Shown: positions 10,429 through 19,752 of the stretch, one piece after another
How the letters are laid out: each line of letters starts with the position of its first letter
How positions within the stretch are numbered: position 1 is the stretch's first letter
From: Saprospiraceae bacterium
Lineage (GTDB): Bacteria > Bacteroidota > Bacteroidia > Chitinophagales > Saprospiraceae
Reading direction: 5' to 3'
Assembly (NCBI GenBank): GCA_016718205.1
Contig: JADKEB010000013.1
Coordinates: 1 to 64,000 of the forward strand
Length of the DNA: 64,000 nt
Made by a program: the position numbers and the translations under genes
The notes under the pieces: generated by a model
The model's database searches: none
What the model saw: only the letters and a program-made list of their open reading frames with translations
What the model was told of the DNA's origin: nothing

Positions 10429-10884
10429 ATGACCATTAGAGATGCTAGAATTGATGATATTGGACAAATTCAAATTGTAAGAAATTCAGTAATAGAAAAT
10501 ACTTTGTCTAACCCGAATTTGGTGACTGATGAAGATTGTAAAGAATTTCTTACGATTCGGGGTAAAGGATGGGTTTGCGAAATTGATGGACGGATTATTG
10601 GATTTGCAATAGTTGATTTGAAAGAAAAAAACATTTGGGCTTTGTTTTTAGACCCCAATTTCGAGAGAAAGGGAATTGGACAATTATTACACAGAACAAT
10701 GTTAGACTGGTATTTTGAACAAACTAAGGATAATGTTTGGCTCGGGACTGGGATTAACACAAGAGCAGAGAAATTTTATAAAATAGCCGGGTGGAATGAA
10801 ATTGGGAATCATGGAATAAATGAAATCAAATTTGAAATGACATACGAAGAATGGACGAAAGCCCGAACAGTTAACATCGGCTAG
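10429..10884 (+). CDS. GNAT family N-acetyltransferase
   Basis: 151 residues covering one GNAT fold. It opens TIRDARIDDIGQIQIVRN. A central strand (IIGFAIVDL) leads to the acetyl-CoA pyrophosphate loop ERKGIGQ (about 79-85), preceded by the usual LFLDPNF strand. A C-terminal FYKIAGW segment is typical. The acceptor substrate is unknown; family members acetylate small molecules, antibiotics or proteins. The gene stands alone between attC-1 and attC-2, and its last codons overlap the attC-2 left core, as is common for integron cassettes. GNAT genes are frequent cassette cargo. Confidence 0.85.
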   Translation: MTIRDARIDDIGQIQIVRNSVIENTLSNPNLVTDEDCKEFLTIRGKGWVCEIDGRIIGFAIVDLKEKNIWALFLDPNFERKGIGQLLHRTMLDWYFEQTKDNVWLGTGINTRAEKFYKIAGWNEIGNHGINEIKFEMTYEEWTKARTVNIG

Positions 10885-11001
10885 GGCACTATGCGGCTAA
10901 GTTCTCGCCCTAACCTTTGGTTTTCAAAATAACTTTTGTACTTTTAAGAATAATAACGTTTCCAAAACTCCGCACAGTTGCCCAGCCGCGGAACGTTGAA
11001 C
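10869..11001 (+). other. Integron attC site 2 (long, VCR-like size)
   Basis: Left core AGTTAAC (10869-10875) and right core GTTGAAC (10995-11001). The ends form a long imperfect stem: CGGCTAGGGCA...TGCGG pairs with CCGCA...TGCCCAGCCG. 133 bp in all. It overlaps the end of the acetyltransferase gene. Confidence 0.75.
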
Positions 11002-11154
11002 AAACCATAAAATAAATATATCTAAAGCTCAGGAAAACAACACAATAGGCATGATATTTGGCCTATCAGGTATAAATAAATAACAATAAAATGATACCTG
11101 TAAACATCCACCTGAAGGCATATGAGGAGTACTTAATATTGCTCAATTCACCCA

Positions 11155-11739
11155 TTAAAACCCGAAAATCTTACATTCATTATGAATGGAAAAATCAAGG
11201 GGTATAAAACTTTTTCCATCCCAATATCCTAATGTCAATACTTTCATGCCCAAGTTGTAAGCATGCTTAGTGTGATCGAAGACTTTACCTATGAACTCAA
11301 TGGTCTTGCCTGTCTTGGGACTTATAGTGTCATCTATGATTAAAACTTTGTGCAACCCTTTGTGACAAGTGTCAACTGATTTTTTAGCCACAATTTTTAA
11401 AAACTGCTTGGCGAATATCATAAGTATAATACGCCAATCAATTTTTGAACTATTTAAGAACTCATAAAATGCATCTTTTTTACAAATTAATTCTTTACTA
11501 AACCCACAAATAAATAAATTGCGAATATTACTGACTTCAATAAATGGTAAGAGAAATAAAGTCTTGAAGATGTTTTTGACTGGAACTCCTTTTGTTTTGC
11601 AACAACCGAGAATCCTAAAAATACTTGATAAGTTAAATTCTTTGATGGTCGAATCAAACATTGCTATAATTAGATCTGAATTTGCACTTCCTTTTTTTGG
11701 AAGTTCTGACAGATTTTTAATACCTTTGGACTGTTGCAT
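11155..11739 (-). pseudogene. IS4-type transposase, 3' truncated
   Basis: Starts at 11739 with MQQSKGIKNLSELPKK and reads to LLFLPFIEVSNIRNLF-like and LIIDDTISPKTGKTIEFIGKVFDH; the IDDT segment carries the first catalytic Asp of the DDE triad. It continues to LTLGYWDGKSFIPLDFSIHNE and then ends within a few residues at an unrelated stop. Relatives are about 420-450 residues, so the second half is missing. The insertion seems to have removed the 5' part of the alpha/beta hydrolase cassette gene that follows on the other strand. It is an insertion sequence remnant within the cassette array. Confidence 0.75.
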
Positions 11740-11861
11740 AATTAACTGAATTAGTAATTTGTTGGTAACTAACTCAAAGATAGTGATTTACGTTATATTA
11801 TGCAACTATTTTATCATATATTTTTAACTGATTTTCAATTGTTTAAAAACTCCGAAACTTT

Positions 11862-12471
11862 AGTAATATAATTCAAGATGTTACAAATAAGCATAAGTTA
11901 TCAGGACTTCCATTTTACATCGGGGGATTTTCTATTGGTGGAAGTTGTGCAATAAAATACGCACAGAATGCAAAATTTAAACCAGTCGCAGTATTTGCCG
12001 TTGACCCTCCTTTGGATTTTGAACGGTTTTATAATTCTAGTAAAAGAGATATTAGACTTTCTCTCGATAGAGAACCTAGCCAAGAAAATGTATACATGGT
12101 GGAAAGAATTGAGAAAGAGTTCAATGGTTCACCTGAAACGTCATTATCAAATTTCTATGATATTTCTCCATATTCATTCTCTGACCACAATCAAACAGGG
12201 GTTAAAAAGTTTGGAAATATTCCTTTGAGAATTTATTCGGAACCTGATGTAGACTGGTGGCTTAAAGAAAGGAATTTTGATTTTTCCAATATCAATGGAC
12301 CTGATTGTTCAGCTATGATTAACGAGCTTAACAGACTTGGAAATAACAGAGCAGAGTTAATAGTAACGAATAACAAGGGGTATAGGAAACCTTATATATA
12401 ATAGACACCCTCATTCATGGAGTATTGTCGATAGTGATGAATTGTTGATTTGGCTAATTGAACAAAAATAA
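11862..12471 (+). pseudogene. Alpha/beta hydrolase, 5' truncated and frameshifted
   Basis: The reading frame is open from about 11862 (NIIQDVTNKHKLSGLPFYIGG). It contains the nucleophile elbow GFSIGGS (Gly-x-Ser-x-Gly) followed by AIKYA, and runs on to 12401. The last ~30 residues (NRHPHSWSIVDSDELLIWLIEQ) are in another frame, ending at 12471. This segment supplies the likely catalytic His (HPHSW). No start codon or N-terminal strands are present; the IS4 remnant lies immediately upstream. Hence it is a truncated and frameshifted hydrolase that was once the cargo of the cassette ending at attC-3. Confidence 0.7.
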
Positions 12472-12477
12472 GCCAAC

Positions 12478-12539
12478 AGGTAACAATGCACTGGACGGAC
12501 AGACTTGCTATCGCTGCGTCCGTCGCCAGGTGCTGGATC
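12478..12539 (+). other. Integron attC site 3, interrupted by intron A
   Basis: Left core AGGTAAC (12478-12484), then a hairpin GCACTGG/CCAGGTGC with inner ACGGAC/GTCCGT and the loop motif GCTATCGCT. The right core is cut: only GGATC remains before intron A, and the rest follows the intron at 14467 (TACTAG). Identical over about 60 bases to attC-4. Confidence 0.75.
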
Positions 12540-13133
12540 GTGTGTCTTGAACAACCTATGAAGTTAGGTTGATGCTGTATGATAGATGAGAGTAGGTCTC
12601 TCGGTGGCGACCGTCAGAGCCTGTCCCGCTCTGCGGGAGGTAGCTACCAAACCACCTTAAGGTGCAAATGCCGAAAGACAAATGTGCTGAACGTTAAGGA
12701 AAAACGGCTGCATTGACAGCTGTAGGTGAGTGTACAGGAGTTGAACGCGAGTGAACCAATGATGAAGCCTCGTAAGGGCAATAGAAGTTATCAAAAGCAG
12801 GCAGTTACGTTTGTGCTTGCGACAGAGTGTATCGGGCGTCCTGATTTCTGGATACATGATAACCGGGGTTAAGTTTGCATTGCCTGTCCCGCTTTGCGGG
12901 AAACTGTACATAGGCTATCGTAGGGAACAAGAGAAGTCAACATCGTACTGTAAAATCGAGAGAGGAAGCAGTCAGAAATGAAATAACCTGCCCGGCTACT
13001 GCGTAGTGGTCAGGCGGGTCTGAGATGTTGGCGGCAGACCAAATCGTAGTAGTGTTGAGTTCTCTGTAATGGAGAAGGAGCGAAGGGTTTGGCATGTTTA
13101 GTTTACAAAACAATTGACAACCGATCAAAAGGG

Positions 13134-14357
13134 ATGACTGATTATTTTGAGACAAAATCACAACCAATCACCAAGCTGATGGTGTGGCAGGCGTACAAGG
13201 AAGTAAGAGCCAATAGGGGAAGCTATGGCATAGACAGAATGAGTTGGGAATACTTAGATGTAAATCGAAGTAGGGAGCTCTACAAACTATGGAATAGGCT
13301 GACTTCAGGCACGTACTTTCCAGCACCTGTTAGACAAGTAGCTATACCGAAGCGAGATGGTGGCGAGCACCTTTTGGGCATACCGACACTGCTCGACAGG
13401 ATAGCACAGCAAGTAGTAAAGAAACATCTGGAGCAGGTAGTTGAGCCATTGTTTCATACGGATTCCTATGGTTACAGGCCTAATAAAAGCGCACATGATG
13501 CAGTACGTCAATCTAATGCAAGAACATTAAACCATGATTTTGTAATAGACCTAGACATCAAAGGGTTCTTTGACAACATAGATCATAATCTGATGATGAA
13601 AACAGTGAAACATTACTGTAGCGACAGATGGGTACTGATGTATGTAAAGAGATGGCTTAAAGCTGGAATAGTGAGTAAGGATGGCATGTATAGAGATACG
13701 ATGACAGGCACACCGCAGGGTGGCGTCATAAGTCCACTGTTAGCCAATCTATTTCTACATGTAGCGTTTGACAAATGGATGGAGAATCATCATCCAGAGA
13801 AGCCGTTTGAGCGATATGCTGATGATATTGTGGTACATTGCAAGACGGAGAAGCAGGCTTTATTTATGCTGAAAGTCATAAAAGTAAGAATGCAACATTG
13901 TCATTTGGAATTACATCCACAAAAGACAAAGATCGTAAATCTAAGGGGAGAACCTATAGGGATTTATCCAAAGAAATACGATTTTCTGGGATTCAGCATT
14001 AAGCCAACGGGAGTCAAGACAAAGAAAGGCGTTAAGAGCCTATCTGGCACATTTGTGAGTATCAAATCGAGAACTGGTATTTTGAGCAAATTCAGTAGCT
14101 GGTCAATTCATAAAAGGCGAAAGTCCATAGAGTTATTAGCAAAAGAATTAAATCCAATGATACGTGGCATCATCAACAATTATCACAAGTTTGAGAATGG
14201 GAGTATGCGTTACGTGTGGAATCAGCTCAATGCCCGACTACTTAAGTGGGTAAAATGGGAGAAAGGATTGTATAAGTATGCAGCCATTCGTTGGCTTAAG
14301 ACAAAATATAAAGAGTGCCCTGATTTATTTGCCCATTGGAGATTGGTATATCCTTAA
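13134..14357 (+). CDS. ltrA: Group II intron reverse transcriptase/maturase (class C)
   Basis: 407 residues from MTDYFETKSQP, the usual opening of class C intron proteins; an in-frame extension upstream lies in intron RNA and is unlikely. RT motifs are in order: YGIDRMSWEY (RT1), PAPVRQVAIPKRDGGEHLLGIPTLLDRI (RT2/2a region), DSYGYRPNKSAHDA, LDIKGFFDNIDH (RT3), GTPQGGVISPLLANLFLH (RT4) and the catalytic RYADD (about 226-230, RT5). Thumb/maturase X domain follows. No HNH endonuclease, as expected for IIC. The protein binds its intron RNA, promotes splicing and reverse-transcribes it after insertion. It is intact and could mobilise the ORF-less copies B, C and E in trans. Confidence 0.95.
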   Translation: MTDYFETKSQPITKLMVWQAYKEVRANRGSYGIDRMSWEYLDVNRSRELYKLWNRLTSGTYFPAPVRQVAIPKRDGGEHLLGIPTLLDRIAQQVVKKHLEQVVEPLFHTDSYGYRPNKSAHDAVRQSNARTLNHDFVIDLDIKGFFDNIDHNLMMKTVKHYCSDRWVLMYVKRWLKAGIVSKDGMYRDTMTGTPQGGVISPLLANLFLHVAFDKWMENHHPEKPFERYADDIVVHCKTEKQALFMLKVIKVRMQHCHLELHPQKTKIVNLRGEPIGIYPKKYDFLGFSIKPTGVKTKKGVKSLSGTFVSIKSRTGILSKFSSWSIHKRRKSIELLAKELNPMIRGIINNYHKFENGSMRYVWNQLNARLLKWVKWEKGLYKYAAIRWLKTKYKECPDLFAHWRLVYP

Positions 14358-14373
14358 AGGTATATTATCTTTG
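14343..14373 (+). promoter_or_regulatory. Outward promoter near the 3' end of intron A
   Basis: TTG (14343-14345), exactly 20 bases, then TATCTTTG (14366-14373), matching the Bacteroidota consensus TTG-N19-21-TAnnTTTG. It overlaps the stop codon of the intron RT gene and points through domain V to the WG-repeat lipoprotein gene. The same arrangement occurs in intron E. Confidence 0.55.
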
Positions 14374-14477
14374 TGTGATTTACAAACATGAAGAGCCGTG
14401 TGAAGGGAGACTTTCACGCACGGTTCTGTGAGAACGTAGGGGTGAGATTCCCCTGCGTGACTCGATTACTAGTAATT

Positions 14478-15419
14478 ATGAAACATAAAATAGCAATAAT
14501 AATTGGCATTTCTTTATTCTTAGGATGTATCACACCAAAAGATGTGGAGAATTTATCAATAGACAAAAGATTATTATATCCAATAGGAGAAAACAATAAA
14601 TGGGGATACGCTAACTCAGAAGGTCAAACAGTCATAGAGCCAATTTATGAAAAAGTAGAATTCTTTATAAATGGACTTGCATCAGTGAAAATAAATGGGA
14701 AGTATGGATTTATTAAAAAAGATGGTAATTGGCATATAAAAGCAAAATATGATTCTTCAACAAGCTTTATTTCAAATTGGGCCTCAGTTTCTATTGGAGA
14801 CAATTCATTTTTCATTAATAGACGAGAAAAAAAACTAAAGGTAAATGAGTGTAATCCAATTGATGGTGGTGGATGTAATATTGTATTACCAGCTAATCCA
14901 AATAAATTTTTCAAAATATTTAATGGTAAATACGAGCTTGGGTTTAAATATTATGTGAAAGTTGATACATCGGATATTATCGAAGTGATAGATACTTCAA
15001 ATTTGAAAATTGATGAAATAATACCATATGGAAACAGCCATATATTAATAAGAAAGAATGATAAGTACGGGCTTTTTGATATATGGAGTCATAAAAGAAT
15101 TATCATAGATGAAGGCATTTCTTCAAACCATAAAAGAGAAGCTCATTCCCAATTGTCAAATCTGATTGAATTCAAATATGATGATGTAATCTTTAAGATG
15201 TTTCTTGAAAATGAAGTATCATATGCAAAAGTCAGAATTAAAGATAAATATGGAGTCATTAATAGTAGAGGAGATTTAGTCTTACCTATTGAATTTGACA
15301 GTTTAGACATCAAACCTGGATGGCAAATGGCACTCGTAGAATTTGAACCAAATAAATTTGGTTATAAGAAATTTGATGGAAAAGAATTTTTTAAGAGAAA
15401 AGGAAATAAATATCAGTAA
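14478..15419 (+). CDS. WG-repeat lipoprotein
   Basis: 313 residues starting at ATG 14478, 12 bases after the intron A 3' end; reading further upstream would run into intron domains V/VI. A lipoprotein signal (IAIIIGISLFLGC) places Cys 17 as the lipidated residue. The mature part holds WG/KYG beta-hairpin repeats (ENNKWGYANSEGQTVIEPIYE, NGKYGFIKKDG, NDKYGLFDIW, KDKYGVINSRGDLVLPIEF). These are common in surface proteins of unknown binding function in Bacteroidota. The stop lies within the left core of attC-4, so this is cassette cargo. It is flanked by two introns in two identical attC sites. Expression probably depends on the intron A promoter. Confidence 0.8.
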   Translation: MKHKIAIIIGISLFLGCITPKDVENLSIDKRLLYPIGENNKWGYANSEGQTVIEPIYEKVEFFINGLASVKINGKYGFIKKDGNWHIKAKYDSSTSFISNWASVSIGDNSFFINRREKKLKVNECNPIDGGGCNIVLPANPNKFFKIFNGKYELGFKYYVKVDTSDIIEVIDTSNLKIDEIIPYGNSHILIRKNDKYGLFDIWSHKRIIIDEGISSNHKREAHSQLSNLIEFKYDDVIFKMFLENEVSYAKVRIKDKYGVINSRGDLVLPIEFDSLDIKPGWQMALVEFEPNKFGYKKFDGKEFFKRKGNKYQ

Positions 15420-15477
15420 CAATGCACTGGACGGACAGACTTGCTATCGCTGCGTCCGTCGCCAGGTGCTGGATCGT
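15414..15477 (+). other. Integron attC site 4, interrupted by intron B
   Basis: Left core CAGTAAC (15414-15420), then the same hairpin as attC-3 (GCACTGG/CCAGGTGC, ACGGAC/GTCCGT, loop GCTATCGCT), ending GGATCGT before intron B. The right core resumes at 16244 (TATCTCG). Confidence 0.75.
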
Positions 15478-16243
15478 GTGTGTCTTGAACAACCTATGCA
15501 GATAGGTTGATGCTGTATGATAGATGAGAGTAGGTCTCTCGGTGGCGACCGTCAGAGCCTGTCCCGCTCTGCGGGAGGTAGCTACCAAACCACCTTAAGG
15601 TGCAAATGCCGAAAGACAGATGTGCTGAACATTAAGGAAAAACGGCTACTTGATAGCTGTAGGTGAGTGTACAGGAGTTGAACATGAGTGAACCAATGAT
15701 GAAGCCTCGTAAGGGCAATAGAAGTTATCAAAAGCGGGCAGTTACGTTTGTGCCTGCGACAGAGTGTATCGGGCGTCCTGATTTCTGGATACATGATAAC
15801 CGGGGTTAAGTTTGCAATGCCTGTCCCGCTTTGCGGGAAACTGTACATAGGCTATCATAGGGAACAAGAGAAGTCAACATCGTACTGTAAAATCGTAAGA
15901 GGAAGCAGTCAGATAAGGGATGACCTGCCCGCCTACTGCGTAGTGGTCAGGCTGGTCTGAGATGTTGGCGGCAGACCAAATCGTAGTAGTGATGAAGACT
16001 CTGTAATGGAGAAGGAGCGAAGGGTTTGGCATGTTTAGTTTACAAAATTATTGACAACCGATCTAAAGGGATGACTGATTATTTTGAGACAAAATCACAA
16101 CCAATCAGAGATGAACTGGTGCATCCAACAAAGATATTACATTATCTTTGTGTGATTTACAAGCATGAAGAGCCGTGTGAAGGGAGACTTTCAAGCACGG
16201 TTCCGTGGGAAGGTTGGGGTGAAATTCCCCTGCCTGACCCGAT
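15478..16243 (+). mobile_element. Group IIC-like intron B, ORF-less
   Basis: 5' end GTGTGTCTTG and 3' end CCCGAT. The first ~600 bases are nearly identical to intron A, including the first codons of the RT gene (MTDYFETKSQPI). The frame then jumps to sequence just before domain V, removing about 1.2 kb. Domain V (GAGCCGTG...CACGGTTC) is intact at about 16170-16203. The same deletion junction occurs in intron C, so the short form itself has probably spread, using RT in trans. It carries palindromes at 15558-15578, 15820-15840 and 15924-15954. Confidence 0.8.
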
Positions 16244-16290
16244 TATCTCGGATTAAAAAGAGTCTGTGAGCACATTCTAAAAAAATCATT

Positions 16291-16394
16291 ACAGGAGTGG
16301 CTGAGTGGTGAAGGCAATTGCTATATTGGGAATAAGTCGGTTATTTGTTACTGTACCACTTTTAGTAACATTGGTTCGAATCCAATCTCCTGCA
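16291..16394 (+). tRNA. tRNA-like sequence, class II shape, degenerate
   Basis: The acceptor strands ACAGGAG (16291-16297) and CTCCTGC (16387-16393) pair at six of seven positions. A D-arm GCT-GAGTGGTGAA-GGC follows TG, and the T-arm is canonical (ATTGG TTCGAAT CCAAT, 16370-16386). A long variable arm with stem GTTACT/AGTAAC is present, as in Ser/Leu tRNAs. The D-arm sequence also resembles tRNA-Ser. The anticodon arm is poor (ATTGC/GGAAT with one mismatch, and no U33), so the anticodon cannot be named, and the variable region is too long. CCA is not encoded. Likely a pseudo-tRNA or a divergent tRNA-like RNA carried in the same cassette as the toxin-antitoxin pair. Confidence 0.45.
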
Positions 16395-16451
16395 ATTAAT
16401 ACTTTTGATACTTGAAATATAGTTTTTATGTCAGGAATAAAAATAATAAGT

Positions 16452-16482
16452 TGCACTATAGTGAAATATTTCTTATCTTTGC
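16452..16482 (+). promoter_or_regulatory. Promoter of the first HigBA-like cassette
   Basis: TTG (16452-16454), 20 bases, TATCTTTG (16475-16482). The predicted transcription start falls at about the toxin ATG (16487), so the mRNA would be leaderless or nearly so. A near-identical block stands before the second pair (24048-24079). Confidence 0.6.
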
Positions 16483-16486
16483 AGGA

Positions 16487-16813
16487 TGGTTAATAAAAAG
16501 CATCGGAAGGTAGTTACTTACAAGGATTATTTTAAAGAATGCCTAAGGAAGCAACCAAACGCTGTAAAGAAGAAAATCATTTGGACTTTAGATCAAGTTC
16601 CTGAAACATTTAAAACATTTAAAAGGAACAGAAGGTCTTTATGAGATTAGAGTTAGCTTTGGAACTAACATCTATAGGATATTTTGTTTCTTCACAGAGA
16701 AACAATTGGTTATATTGATTAATTCCTTTCAAAAGAAATCTCAAAAGACACCTAAATCTGAAATCATAAAAGCGTTAAAAATAAAAGAAGAATATGAGCA
16801 AGAAAATAAATAA
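16487..16813 (+). pseudogene. HigB/RelE-like toxin, frameshifted
   Basis: Begins MVNKKHRKVVTYKDYFKECLRKQPNAVKKKIIWTLD-like, the usual start of phage Gp49-type HigB toxins. A frame change near 16615 follows, after which the expected second half appears in another frame (GLYEIRVSFGTNIYRIFCFF ... LVILINSFQKKSQKTP...EIIKAL), ending at 16813. The second half contains the conserved YEIRV...YRIFCFF core. Such toxins cleave mRNA on the ribosome. The toxin stop overlaps the start of the antitoxin gene at 16794. One indel disables the toxin unless it is a sequencing error. Confidence 0.75.
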
Positions 16814-17102
16814 TGTAGGATCACTTAATGAATTAAAAGAAGAATTCTTTGGTAAAAAAGGCACTAAGAAAAGAGATGAACTTGAAGAAGGCTATGCCAA
16901 CTTCAAAATTGGAGTAATGCTTCAAGAAGCAAGATTAAAAAAAGGACTAACTCAACAAGAACTTGCTGACAAGGTGGGAACAACGAAATCCTATATTTCA
17001 AAGATTGAAAACTCAGTCAAAGAAGCACGAATTTCGACACTTGCAAAGATTATTGAATTAGGCTTTGGTGGTAAATTAGAACTAAAAATTAAAATGAATT
17101 AA
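16794..17102 (+). CDS. XRE-family antitoxin (HigA-like)
   Basis: 102 residues. An N-terminal linker (NELKEEFFGKKGTKKRDELEEGY) precedes an HTH_XRE domain at about 40-95 (MLQEARLKKGLTQQELADKVGTTKSYISKIEN). The start ATG lies inside the last codons of the toxin gene, the usual toxin-first HigBA order with translational coupling. The antitoxin binds the toxin and represses the shared promoter at 16452-16482. It is intact although its toxin is frameshifted. Its N-terminal linker (GKKGTKKRDELEEGY) resembles that of the antitoxin at 24425 (GKRGTPKRELFEQEL), so the two cassettes are related. The gene ends 8 bases before attC-5. Confidence 0.85.
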   Translation: MSKKINNVGSLNELKEEFFGKKGTKKRDELEEGYANFKIGVMLQEARLKKGLTQQELADKVGTTKSYISKIENSVKEARISTLAKIIELGFGGKLELKIKMN

Positions 17103-17110
17103 TAAACCCG

Positions 17111-17176
17111 AGATAACAACGGCTATGATGATAGATTCGCTATCGCTTCATCCATCACATAGCCTAGCCGTTCTCA
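17111..17176 (+). other. Integron attC site 5
   Basis: Left core AGATAAC (17111-17117) and right core GTTCTCA (17170-17176). Stem GGCTATG/CATAGCC with an inner GATG/CATC and loop motif GCTATCGCT. Left 48 bases identical to attC-9. Confidence 0.75.
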
Positions 17177-17202
17177 CCAACTAAAAAAAAGAATAAATAA
17201 TT

Positions 17203-19752
17203 ATGAATAGCATCCTAACATGGACGGTCGACACAAAGTCGAAAAATATAATTGTTGAACAACCGAGCGATAAAGAACTTAACCAATCAACTGCCAATTA
17301 TTATTTCCTATCATTTTTCACCAAGGTAATTTACCTAGTTGCCATTGCCTTGGTGCTTTCTTCCGACTTGGCAACAGCCCAGCAAATCATCGTAAAGCCT
17401 ATGCTACACAGTATCGGATATAGGGTACAAATGCCCCTCGGCTACGATGCCGATTCCACCGCTTTCACGGAAGTGCGCTATAGGGCATTGGGACAAGACT
17501 GGCAGCCCGGTTTTCCTGCCGCCCGTCTTGCAATTGGAGAGTTTTGGGGCAGTCTTTTCCAACTCGTTACTGCTACGGATTACGAACTGGAAGTCAGTAT
17601 GGTGGATTCCTTTCCCGTATTTGAAAAAGTCATCTTAACAGCGGCAACCACGACACTCGCCGTGCCGAATGTGCAGTCTTCGGGCAACCTCAAATGGGTA
17701 AGCCCCAACGGCATTGGCTCGGTTTATTCCGAAACCAGCCCCGGCAATTTGCAAACGCTGTTCGCTAGTGGATTGCCCTGCGGTACAACAGTTTTAATGA
17801 AAGGAGGGAATTATACACTTGATAACCTGAACCTCCAACTCAACACAGATTGCGCTGAAACCAAGCCAATCACTATCATGGCTGCACCAGGCGAATCACC
17901 TGTTTTCGACGGCGGCTCCTATGAGCAATACACCTGGACTCAAGGTACTGGAGATACCAGTATTTGGTGGACTAACCTGCCCGCCGACCTCGAATTCAAC
18001 GCCCTTTGCCTTGTGGATGGCGAAAGAATGTACCCTTATGCTTTCCTGACACCACCTATTGACCCCACTTATCCCAGCCTTTGGACCCTCGGCTTTGACC
18101 TCCCAGGCTATTATCGGAACAAGCAAAATCAGGTATTTATAAAAACCCTAGACAAAAAAAACATCAACGATTCGGAGGTTATTTTTTCAAAACGATTCAA
18201 TTGCCTGACCATCAATGGTAACAACAAAAATGTGCATTTGCGCATCAAAGGCATTCACTTCAAATACTATGGCAGGGTTTGTGTAGCAAGGATCTTTTAG
18301 GCAATCCAATCGAATTGTTTTCCTTCCAATACCATACGTATTGTAGATGCTAGTCATGTTGTGGTGGACAATTGCATATTTGATTTCTGCAATTATCCGC
18401 TGACTTTTGAAGGAAATAGCAACGATAATATCGTGATGAACTGCCAAATCAAAGACGGTACGGGCTACTGGTCTCATGCGGCATTCAAAACATCAAGAGA
18501 TGTTATTCCGTGGTTGTTTGACGGTAGTTGTGGAAGTTATGGCAGGTATCTGGAAAACTCCGGTATCAATCTCGCACCCAATCCGGGACAAGTGACCCAA
18601 GGTAATATAGTCTGGAAAAATACCGTGGAAGGTGTGGTAGGTGGAATTTCTTTAGGCTCATCCAACGGTTCGATCATGACAGAGAACGATGTTTATGAAA
18701 ACAAGGTTTCCTGGTGTTACGATGGTATTGATGCTTTAGGTGAACAACGAAACACGCGCATCTGGGGCAATGATGTCGGTCACTGTCCAGTTGGGACTTC
18801 ACTCATTTGGCGTGAACAAAAACCTGTGTATATTTTCCGCAATGTCTATCACCACCTTGACCAACGGAAGAATTATCGAGACGACCCGAATTTTCAAGAT
18901 TGTAACAATACCGCAACCCACCAGTCATGGTCCACTGCTCTTAAATTGAATGCCGGGACTGAAACCGACCCAAATGACCTGATTTACTTCATTCACAATA
19001 CGGTACACTCCAATGAACCACTCGCCTTCAACCTATATCTTTGGACGCCAACATGGAAATTGTTGCAACTACGCAATAACATATTTTACAGTGAAGGGGA
19101 ATCCAATTTTATGTTCGACGGCGTCATGAACCAGCCAACGTATAGTTTCGAATCAATCGGCAACAATGTAGTAAACGCAGGCAACAATGTAAAGGGCATC
19201 GTCCGCCCAATTCACGGGGGGCTTAACGAGTGCTTTGAGTACGAAAATATGGGAGATCTGGAAAGTGGTCTGTCTGGCACAACGGGAAGCTCTTTTTCTT
19301 TTTTTGAAAATACGCTGAATGAATTACCACATTTTGTTGACCCTGAAAATGAAGACTTTCACCTCCTTCCCACCAGCCCATTGATTAACCAAGGATTGCC
19401 CGTACTGGGCTTCAACAATCAATTTGAAGGCATTGCACCAGATATTGGGGCTTTCGAGTTGGCCGATTCCATTGTTTCCGTGCAACCAGTTATATTGCTT
19501 GAAACGGGTTTGGTTATTTTTCCGAACCCTTCAACAGGTGAGTTTTTTGTACGGTTCAATTCGCCGGGCGGTGTTGCGGACTTGCAGGTATGGGATTCGC
19601 AAGGCAGGTTGCTTGCTGAAAAACATGTCTCTGACTTGCCCTCAGGCATGCAAACGCTTGGGGTTAATATTTCAACATTTCAAACTGGGGTCTATTTTTT
19701 AAAAATTTGGTCTGCTGAAGGAATAGCGACAGGACGATTAATGAAAAAGTGA
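17203..19752 (+). pseudogene. Secreted right-handed beta-helix protein with T9SS tail, in-frame stop
   Basis: A single frame runs from 17203 to 19752 (849 codons), broken only by TAG at 18298-18300. A hydrophobic signal-like stretch (VIYLVAIALVLSSDLATAQ, about residues 43-61) follows an unusually long N-terminal tail. Next come a fibronectin-like part (FTEVRYRALGQDW...) and, from about 165, parallel beta-helix coils (HVVVDNCIFDF, GNIVWKNTVEG, NDVYENKVSW, RNVYHHL). This is the fold of PL6/pectate-lyase-like and DUF1565 proteins. The end is a Por/T9SS tail (VIFPNPSTGEFFVRF ... FQTGVYFLKIW). Codons are markedly GC-richer than in neighbours, pointing to a different donor. The stop may be a real nonsense mutation or a sequence error. 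Its end overlaps attC-6. Confidence 0.75.

Larger units (their letters stand above)
12540..14466 (+). mobile_element. Group IIC-like intron A, full length with RT
   Basis: The 5' end GTGTGTCTTG fits the GUGYG group II start. The 3' end is CTCGAT (AY rule). Domain V is a 34-nt hairpin at 14393-14426 starting GAGCCGTG and closing CGGTTC; a short domain VI follows (GTAGGGG...CCCCTGC). The intron carries one ORF for the reverse transcriptase. It sits in the right core of attC-3. Relative to copies B and E, one GT is missing at the 5' junction (GGATC|GTGTGTC instead of GGATCGT|GTGTGTC). Two small palindromes (12620-12640 and 12883-12902) and a larger one (12987-13018) lie in domain loops. Confidence 0.85.

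Noticed and set aside
11091..11210. Short plus-strand frame MIPVNIHLKAYEEYL as a possible start of the hydrolase
   Set aside because: It ends in the IS remnant, is not in frame with the hydrolase body, and the segment does not look like a hydrolase N-terminus.
12657..15848. Similar minus-strand reading frames (starting MYSFPQSGTG) in introns A and B
   Set aside because: They repeat only because the intron RNA is repeated; they lie antisense to intron domains and resemble no protein.
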